A DNA stretch of 25,404 bases from SG8-41 sp035649495 (GTDB taxonomy: Bacteria > Pseudomonadota > Gammaproteobacteria > Burkholderiales > SG8-41). The notes beneath the pieces were generated by a model, which saw nothing but the letters and a program-made list of their open reading frames with translations, did no database searches and was not told the origin of the DNA. Each line of letters opens with the position of its first letter. The stretch's first letter is position 1. Made by a program: the position numbers and the translations under genes. Below, one piece after another: positions 20,701 to 25,404 of the stretch. The stretch lies in contig DASRJL010000210.1 of assembly GCA_035649495.1 (NCBI GenBank), positions 1-25,404 of the forward strand. The letters run 5' to 3'.

Positions 20701-20705
20701 GCCCG

Positions 20706-21671
20706 TTACTCGAGCGGCGTGCCGGACGCCTTCACGACCTTGCCCCACTTCACGATCTCGGCCCCGATAAATGCCGAGAACTCCGCCGGCGAGTTGGTGA
20801 CCGAATCCATCCCGACCGCAGCGAGCTGATCTATCACCCTGGGCGAGCTGCCCGAGGTGACGATCGCCTTGTGCAGCGTCGCGATGATTTCCTTCGGGGT
20901 GCCGGCCGGCGCGGCCATCCCGTACCACAGCCTTCCCTCGTGGCCGGGCACGGTTTCGCCAACCGTGGGGAGATCGGGGGAGAAGCGCGAGCGCTTCGTG
21001 CCGGTCGTCGCGAGCACGCGCACCTTGCCGCTCTTTACGTGCGGCGCGACGCTGGGGCCGCTGCCGAAGTACATCTGGATCTCGCCGGAGATCAGCGCGA
21101 CCATCGCGGGCGCGGCGCCCTTGTAGGGAACGTGCACGATGTTGATGCCGGCGAGCTGCTTGAAGAGCTCGCCCGTCACGTGCGCGCCCGAGATGTTGCC
21201 TACCGAGCCGAAGCGGATCTCGCCGGGCTTGGCTCTAGCGAGCGCGACCAGCTCCTTCACGTTCGTCGCCGGCACCGACGGGTGCACGACGAGGTTGAAA
21301 TCCGACGTGGCGAAGAGGCTGATCGGCACGAAGTCCCGCAGGGTGTCGTACGGGAGGTTGGAAGCCGCGCCCTGCACCACCGCATTCGGCGTGGTGTTGG
21401 CGACGAGAAGCGTGTAGCCGTCGGGCGCCGACCTCGCCGCGATCTCCGCGCCGATGCGCCCGCTGGCGCCGCCGCGGTTGTCCACCACGAACTTCCAGCC
21501 GAGATCGTCCGTGAGCGCTTGCGTCACGATGCGCGCCGGAACATCCGAGCCGCCGCCGGGCGTCGCGGGGACGATGAGGCGGATCGGCTTCGCGGGATAT
21601 GGCTGCGCGGCGGTGACCGAGCAGAGCGCGGATGCGATGAGCGCTGCGATCGCGATGCGTGCCGGTTTCAT
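20706..21671 (-). CDS. Bug/TctC-family periplasmic binding protein (5 of 5)
   Basis: A 321-residue receptor. MKPARIAIAALIASALCSVT is the signal peptide with cleavage after TAAQ; mature sequence YPAKPIRLIVPATPGGGSDV carries the ligand loop. Landmarks are FVVDNRGGASGRIGAEIAA, PDGYTLLVANTTPN and IVHVPYKGAAPAMVALISGE. Near the C-terminus it ends FIGAEIVKWGKVVKASGTPL, very like the paralogue at 19297-20265 (IKSELVKWGKVAKAANIKL). Ligand unknown and no TctA/TctB partner close by. The start codon is an ATG with no clear ribosome site. The minus-strand PsiE-like gene lies 16 bases upstream of this start, so the two may be cotranscribed. Confidence 0.94.
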   Translation of the reverse strand: MKPARIAIAALIASALCSVTAAQPYPAKPIRLIVPATPGGGSDVPARIVTQALTDDLGWKFVVDNRGGASGRIGAEIAARSAPDGYTLLVANTTPNAVVQGAASNLPYDTLRDFVPISLFATSDFNLVVHPSVPATNVKELVALARAKPGEIRFGSVGNISGAHVTGELFKQLAGINIVHVPYKGAAPAMVALISGEIQMYFGSGPSVAPHVKSGKVRVLATTGTKRSRFSPDLPTVGETVPGHEGRLWYGMAAPAGTPKEIIATLHKAIVTSGSSPRVIDQLAAVGMDSVTNSPAEFSAFIGAEIVKWGKVVKASGTPLE

Positions 21672-21687
21672 GATCGCTTATACCGCC

Positions 21688-22095
21688 TCATGGGCTATCG
21701 GCCTTCGTAGACGGAAAGCGCGCCGAGCCGTAGCGCACTATAAGATTTGCGAGGGCGAGCAGCAGGATCGCGCTCGGAACCACCAGTAGCCCCCAGTCGA
21801 GCCGGTGATGGGCAGCGATGTCTCCGACCAGCAGTCGTGTCAGCGCAGTGATGCCGACGTAGGTCAGGAAGCGCACAGGCATGTGGTTGGTCTTGAAATA
21901 GATGCCGACCATGGCACCCAGCTCGAGGTAGATGAACAGCAGCAGGATGTCCTCGATCGAAGCATGGCCCTTGCCGGCCATACCGATGAACGCGACCGCG
22001 GCCGACCAGACGATGGCGCCGCCGATGGCAAAAAGAGCAAGGTAATGGAAGCCGTCGACCAGCACACCGCCGAAGCAGTCAATTTTCCCTCGCAT
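21688..22095 (-). CDS. PsiE-family (phosphate-starvation-inducible) membrane protein
   Basis: A 135-residue protein, the same size as E. coli PsiE (136). Four hydrophobic helices are evident: FHYLALFAIGGAIVWSAAVA, then a segment around DILLLFIYLELGAMVGIYF, a third around RFLTYVGITALTRLLVG, and WGLLVVPSAILLLALANLIV. The conserved loop KTNHMPVRFLTYVGITALTR between helices 2 and 3 supports the family call. Function is not established; the name comes from Pho-regulon induction in E. coli, and I see no Pho box here. The start at 22095 is set by AAGGAG eight bases upstream; an open frame to 22260 is not supported. Followed closely by the Bug gene on the same strand. Confidence 0.87.
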   Translation of the reverse strand: MRGKIDCFGGVLVDGFHYLALFAIGGAIVWSAAVAFIGMAGKGHASIEDILLLFIYLELGAMVGIYFKTNHMPVRFLTYVGITALTRLLVGDIAAHHRLDWGLLVVPSAILLLALANLIVRYGSARFPSTKADSP

Positions 22096-22223
22096 TTCGC
22101 GCTCCTTCAAAGCTGCCACCAAGAAATCAACTTCTCGACTTTGGCTATCCAGGAATATATGGCCTCGTCGACCCCATGCGCTTCCGGCCGGCACCAAACC
22201 AGTACTGCCACTTATGAGCCCCG

Positions 22224-22345
22224 CTTGGCGTTGTCTTCGCGTCCGTCTTTGGGGTTGCATTCATTATTGTCCCGTTGCGTCCTTCGCGGTAAGGCTTTCC
22301 TCCGCTTTCCTTGGCGTTCCTCGCGGTCTTGGCGGTGAGGCTTTA
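22224..22345 (+). repeat. CTTGGCGTTGTCTTCGCG-family repeat, copy 3
   Basis: It runs from CTTGGCGTTGTCTTCGCG to CTTGGCGGTGAGGCTTTA, and the final TTA is the complement of the TAA stop of the minus-strand gene at 22343. It occupies most of the 247-bp space between that gene and PsiE. Blocks TTTGGGGTTG and CATTATTG parallel copy 1. Confidence 0.8.
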
Positions 22346-23152
22346 CGGTTCCTTGAGGTAGCGCTCGTAGAAGGCGGCGATGGCTGCCGCCGTATCCCGT
22401 GCCGTTTTCTGCACTGCGTGTTTCTCGCGCAGGTTGCGGCCGAACTCCAGCTGCATCGTGTCGATGCCGTCGGCCCTGTGGCTGCCGTAGAGGATCACGG
22501 TGTATCCGCCGCCGTAGTCGGGCGCTTCCACTCTGTCGGTGGGTGCAGTGTCGTTCGCCGGCACGATGCCGTAACCCATGGCCGCAAACCTTCCGAAAAC
22601 GCTGTCGGGGCCGGTAAGCCCGGGGGCGCCGGCGTGCGCGAGCAGGGTTTTCACCGTCCTGCCGTCCTGCGTGCCGCGGAGTATGGAATCCGGATAGACG
22701 GCCTGGCCGTGCACGTCGAACAGCATGGCGCGCGGATACTTCCGGCGGACCTCGTCGACGAATCCACGGATCGTCGCGTGATAGTAATCGTAGTCGGCCT
22801 TGCAGCCCGGCGAGCCGTACCCTTCGTCGGCGCGGCGATTGGCGTCGATGAACCTGCGATGGAACTTCGCCATGACGAGATAAGGCTGCTTGCCGGTCAG
22901 GCGCTTCACCTCCTCGGCAATTTCCTGGACGAGCAGGTCCGTGTTGAAGTCCGAGCCCGTCACGAAGCGTGGGCCGACCGGGGTGCGCAGCTCGCACCCG
23001 GGAACAGCGGCGCGCCCGCCGTGCGGAGCGGTGAGGATGACCGGCAGTTCGCCCGCCTGGATCAGCACGAGGTCGGGGGCGGAGACTGGGCTCGCATCAA
23101 CTGCAACCGCGAGCCAGAAGAGCGGAAGAAGTCGGCGCATCAGGAAATTCAT
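22343..23152 (-). CDS. Exported N-formylglutamate amidohydrolase-like protein
   Basis: A 269-residue protein with an N-terminal export or anchor sequence (MNFLMRRLLPLFWLAVAVDA). The mature domain resembles the N-formylglutamate amidohydrolase/zinc carboxypeptidase-like fold: ILTAPHGGRAAVPG (residues 39-52; metal His44), FHRRFIDANRR (97-107), DYYHATIRGFVDEV (122-135), LFDVHGQA (144-151; metal His148), and TMQLEFGRNLRE near residue 230 supplying the catalytic glutamate. Such enzymes cleave N-formyl- or gamma-glutamyl-type amides; an exported version would act on external peptides or polyglutamate, but the substrate is not determined. No clear ribosome site precedes the ATG at 23152. It follows the thiolase gene on the same strand but a terminator lies between. 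Confidence 0.75.
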   Translation of the reverse strand: MNFLMRRLLPLFWLAVAVDASPVSAPDLVLIQAGELPVILTAPHGGRAAVPGCELRTPVGPRFVTGSDFNTDLLVQEIAEEVKRLTGKQPYLVMAKFHRRFIDANRRADEGYGSPGCKADYDYYHATIRGFVDEVRRKYPRAMLFDVHGQAVYPDSILRGTQDGRTVKTLLAHAGAPGLTGPDSVFGRFAAMGYGIVPANDTAPTDRVEAPDYGGGYTVILYGSHRADGIDTMQLEFGRNLREKHAVQKTARDTAAAIAAFYERYLKEP

Positions 23153-23181
23153 GTTGCTGCGGCATTCAGGCAGGCGAAACG

Positions 23182-23205
23182 AAAACGCCGCGCACCTGCG
23201 CGGCG
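23182..23205 (-). terminator. Rho-independent terminator of the thiolase gene
   Basis: On the minus strand CGCCGCGCA pairs with TGCGCGGCG around a very short centre (practical stem seven pairs, six-base loop) and is followed by TTTTCGTTTCG. It lies 59 bases after the thiolase stop and upstream of the next gene, so it should separate the two transcripts. Confidence 0.75.
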
Positions 23206-23227
23206 TCCCGGTCTACCGGACCTGCAC

Positions 23228-23267
23228 GTGTCACGAGTCACGTGTCACGAGTCACGCCTCTCGTCAC
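23228..23267 (-). repeat. 14-bp tandem array at thiolase stop codon
   Basis: On the minus strand the array begins GTGACGAGAGGC, whose TGA (23266-23264) is the thiolase stop, and continues with two exact copies of GTGACTCGTGACAC. The first eight bases equal the GTGACGAG start of the 15-bp family, so it looks like a variant of the same phenomenon. Confidence 0.85.
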
Positions 23268-24454
23268 TGCAGCCGTTCAAACACGGCCGAAATGCCCTGC
23301 CCGCCGCCTATGCACATCGTCACCAGCGCGTAGCGCCCGCCGATGCGCTGCAGCTCGTAAAGCGCCTTCACCGTGAGCACGGCGCCCGTCGCACCTATCG
23401 GGTGGCCGAGGCCCACGGCGCCGCCGTTGGGATTGGTCTTCTTCGGGTCGAGCTTGAGATCGCACGACACCGCGAGCGCCTGCACCGCAAAGGCTTCGTT
23501 GGACTCGACGACGTCCATCTGCTCGATCGTGAGGCCTGCCTTGTCGAGCGCCTTCTTCGACGCCGGCACCGGCCCTATGCCCATGATCTTGGGGTCCACG
23601 CCAGCTATACCGTAGGACACGAGCCGCGCCAACGGCTTCAGGCCCTTCTTCTCGGCCGCGGCGCGCTCCATCAGCACCACCGCGGCGGCACCGTCGTTGA
23701 TGCCGGAAGCGTTGCCCGCCGTCACGGAGCCGTCCTTCTTGAATACTGCCCGGAGCTTACCCATGCCCTCGACGCTCGAGTCCGCCCGCGGATGCTCGTC
23801 GCGGTCGAAGAGCGTCGTGCCCTTGCGCGTCTTCAGCTCGATCGGGACGATCTGGTCCTTGAAATAGCCCTTCTCGATGGCGTTGATCGCGCGGCGATGG
23901 CTTTCCACCGAGAACTCGTCCTGCTGCTCGCGGCCTATCTTCCATTTCTCCGCGATATTCTCGGCGGTGATGCCCATATGCACCGTGTCGAACGGATCGG
24001 TAAGCGCGCCCACCATCATATCCACGACGTTGCTGTCGGACATCCGCTGGCCCCAGCGCAGCGTCGGCATCAGGTAGCCGCCGCGACTCATCGACTCCGC
24101 GCCGCCGCCGACCGCGACGTCGACGTCGCCCAGCATGATCATCTGCGAAGCCGAGACGATCGCCTGCATACCGCTGCCGCACAGGCGGTTCACGGTGAGC
24201 GCGGTGGAGTCCTCGGGTAGCCCGCCTTTCAGCGCGGCGACGCGCGAGAAATACATGTCCTTCGCTTCGGTGTGGATGACGTTGCCGAGCACGCACGCGC
24301 CGACCTCCTTCGCGTCGAGCTTCGAGCGCTTGACCGCTTCGCGTATTACCGTAGCCGCGACCTCGGTGGGCGCCAGGTCCTTCAGCGCGCCGCCGTAATC
24401 GCCGATCGCCGTCCGCACGCCGGAAAGCACTACCACTTCACGTCCGCTGGCCAT
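23264..24454 (-). CDS. Acetyl-CoA acetyltransferase / beta-ketothiolase
   Basis: A 396-residue degradative/biosynthetic thiolase. Catalytic residues are in place: nucleophile Cys92 in VNRLCGSGMQAI, His351 in GLGHPIGATGA and Cys381 in TMCIGGGQGISAVFERL. The N-terminus GREVVVLSGVRTAIGDYGG and the C-terminus are the usual family ends, and the length matches PhaA/BktB-type enzymes. It condenses or cleaves 3-ketoacyl-CoA; with the two crotonase-fold proteins in this window it may finish a beta-oxidation-like route, but they are not in one operon. The start is fixed by AAGGAG eight bases ahead of the ATG at 24454. The stop codon is part of a repeat array, followed by an intrinsic terminator. Confidence 0.95.
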   Translation of the reverse strand: MASGREVVVLSGVRTAIGDYGGALKDLAPTEVAATVIREAVKRSKLDAKEVGACVLGNVIHTEAKDMYFSRVAALKGGLPEDSTALTVNRLCGSGMQAIVSASQMIMLGDVDVAVGGGAESMSRGGYLMPTLRWGQRMSDSNVVDMMVGALTDPFDTVHMGITAENIAEKWKIGREQQDEFSVESHRRAINAIEKGYFKDQIVPIELKTRKGTTLFDRDEHPRADSSVEGMGKLRAVFKKDGSVTAGNASGINDGAAAVVLMERAAAEKKGLKPLARLVSYGIAGVDPKIMGIGPVPASKKALDKAGLTIEQMDVVESNEAFAVQALAVSCDLKLDPKKTNPNGGAVGLGHPIGATGAVLTVKALYELQRIGGRYALVTMCIGGGQGISAVFERLQ

Positions 24455-24598
24455 GATGAACTCCTTAACTGGCTGATTCGAATGAGGTTGATGGTTGGCC
24501 CGGACCGGATCGGCCGGGGCATGGAGAGATGCGCGAAGTCTACGCCTGCCCGAAAACGCTGTCGAGATTGTGCATTACAGCATTATTATGGAGGCGCA

Positions 24599-25093
24599 AT
24601 GAAATCTGCCGCTCGCTATTCGTTGAGATATCCGGTGATAGTGGTCGCGGTGTTGGCGGCCGCTGTCCTGGTCACGTCGTCCGCTCGCGCCGCCCAGCCG
24701 AAGAAGCCCGCGCCGGAGCCGTTGGGTCCCAGCCTGTGCCCGGAGACGGTCAACGTGGAGCAGCGAGTCACCGACCCGCCGCAGGGCTGGGAGCCCGGTC
24801 TCTCGGGCATGAAGTCGCAGCTTGCCATGGTGACTTTCTTCGACGGCCCCCCGGGCGAGCGCGCTTCGCTCAAGTACGACAGCGAGCTGAAGCAGCGCGG
24901 CGGGACCTGGGTGGCGACGTGGACGCTTGCGCCGAACGGCCGCGGCTACTGGGTCCAGTGCGCGTACGACAACACGACGGCGGTGCTGTCGAGGAAGCTG
25001 CCGGAGACGGTGAAGACCTGCGCCGTCACTTACGAGCGGACCACGAAGGCCGCGAACGCGCTGCCGGTGGTGAAGCATGTGGTATGCAAGTGA
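24599..25093 (+). CDS. STY0301-family exported protein
   Basis: A 164-residue secreted protein of unknown function. A signal or anchor segment YPVIVVAVLAAAVLVTSSAR ends near ARAAQ. The mature part has the pattern I associate with STY0301-family proteins: CPETVNVEQ, W-containing GWEPGLSG, VTFFDGPPGERASLKYD, TWTLAPNGRGYWVQCAYDNT, TCAVTY and a final cysteine two residues from the end (VVCK). The four mature cysteines (47, 121, 141, 163) are spaced to form disulphides in the periplasm. The start at 24599 has GGAGG directly upstream. The family assignment is from memory of the motif pattern. The stop codon lies in a GTGATGAG repeat. Confidence 0.78.
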   Translation: MKSAARYSLRYPVIVVAVLAAAVLVTSSARAAQPKKPAPEPLGPSLCPETVNVEQRVTDPPQGWEPGLSGMKSQLAMVTFFDGPPGERASLKYDSELKQRGGTWVATWTLAPNGRGYWVQCAYDNTTAVLSRKLPETVKTCAVTYERTTKAANALPVVKHVVCK

Positions 25094-25131
25094 TGAGCTT
25101 CGCAGCGAGGAGCTTCGCAGCGACGAGTTAG
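25090..25131 (+). repeat. 15-bp tandem array, stop codon inside first unit
   Basis: Units start at 25090 (GTGATGAGCTTCGCA), 25105 (GCGAGGAGCTTCGCA) and 25120 (GCGACGAGTTAG, truncated). The TGA at 25091-25093 is the stop of the STY0301-family gene, immediately followed by a second in-frame TGA. Confidence 0.85.
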
Positions 25132-25142
25132 ATACGACCCCT

Positions 25143-25161
25143 CTATCACCGCGTGTGATAG
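25143..25161. other. Perfect 7-bp inverted repeat
   Basis: CTATCAC and GTGATAG are separated by CGCGT. There is no T-run, so a terminator is unlikely; an operator for the downstream hydrolase gene or a remnant of the adjacent repeat array are both possible. Confidence 0.4.
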
Positions 25162-25277
25162 GCTTCGTTCAAGCGCGGACTGGTATCAAGACCTGACGCC
25201 GATCGTCGTCACGTCGCCGCCGAACCGACAGCCGCGGTGCGCCGGGCGCGCCATTGCATTCAGCAGAGGAGGGTATC

Positions 25278-25404
25278 GTGCCGAACATCAACGGACCTCT
25301 CTATTACGAGCGCATGGGCCGTACGGGCCCGGTGATGGCCTTCGTTCATCCCAATCCGATGGACCAGTCCTGCTGGATCTACCAGATGGCGAGGTTCTCG
25401 ACAT
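25278..25404 (+). CDS. Alpha/beta hydrolase-fold protein (partial, C-terminus off window)
   Basis: The GTG at 25278 is preceded by a strong ribosome site (AGGAGGG, five to six bases away) and opens a frame of 42 residues that is still open at the window edge. The sequence runs INGPLYYERMGRTGPVMAFV then HPNPMDQSCWIYQMARFS. The strand-3 segment with HPNPMD takes the place of the HG oxyanion motif, followed by a Trp, as in alpha/beta hydrolases of the haloperoxidase/esterase type. Nothing more can be said about substrate because the catalytic Ser-Asp-His region is outside the window. Confidence 0.75.
   Translation, partial: MPNINGPLYYERMGRTGPVMAFVHPNPMDQSCWIYQMARFST

Noticed and set aside
22214..24220. 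668-codon plus-strand open frame opposite the thiolase and N-formylglutamate-amidohydrolase-like genes
   Set aside because: It spans two well-supported minus-strand genes and an intergenic terminator, with no recognisable domain.

Overview
The window is high-GC DNA from a free-living proteobacterium, most likely a betaproteobacterium of Burkholderiales type. This is inferred from gene content: five Bug/TctC-family periplasmic binding proteins, NnrU, PsiE and STY0301-family proteins, a UbiD-family decarboxylase and CoA-ester catabolic enzymes. There is no rRNA, tRNA, transposase, phage gene or CRISPR array that I can recognise. The genes look chromosomal and mostly intact; the first and last are cut by the window edges.

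Layout. Bases 1-2090 (minus) hold a tight three-gene unit: YkgJ-type cysteine-cluster protein, 5-formyltetrahydrofolate cyclo-ligase, and an ATP-grasp ligase running off the left edge. Bases 2251-5591 (plus) hold an ACMSD-like amidohydrolase, an orphan sugar/polyamine-type ABC ATPase and a Bug receptor. A convergent Bug receptor (5691-6671, minus) is divergent from a D-aminoacylase-like amidohydrolase (6862-8571, plus). Bases 8894-12079 carry a VOC protein (minus), then an enoyl-CoA-hydratase-fold protein, a two-module VOC protein and NnrU (plus). Bases 12092-17376 (minus) carry a Bug receptor, a fused [2Fe-2S]/molybdopterin hydroxylase and a 3-hydroxyisobutyryl-CoA hydrolase-like enzyme. Bases 17515-20265 (plus) carry a UbiD-family protein, a 53-residue zinc-ribbon protein and a Bug receptor. 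Bases 20706-24454 (minus) carry a Bug receptor, PsiE, an exported N-formylglutamate-amidohydrolase-like protein and a thiolase. Last come an STY0301-family protein and the start of an alpha/beta hydrolase (plus).

Working together (inference). The set suggests scavenging and oxidation of carboxylic or aromatic acids. Bug receptors would bind them, the hydroxylase, the UbiD-like protein and the amidohydrolases would act on rings or amides, and the crotonase-fold enzymes and thiolase would finish as CoA esters. No complete pathway can be read from the window.

The most unusual feature is between the genes. At least five genes end inside short tandem repeats whose first unit contains the stop codon; four are 15-bp units starting GTGAYGAG and one, at the thiolase, is a 14-bp variant. 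Inverted 17-18 bp arrays, a REPIN-like 222-bp element, a 107-bp duplication, a three-copy ~120-140 bp family and a CCGTGTGATTCCGTGGC family fill almost every other gene end. These repeats are described individually.
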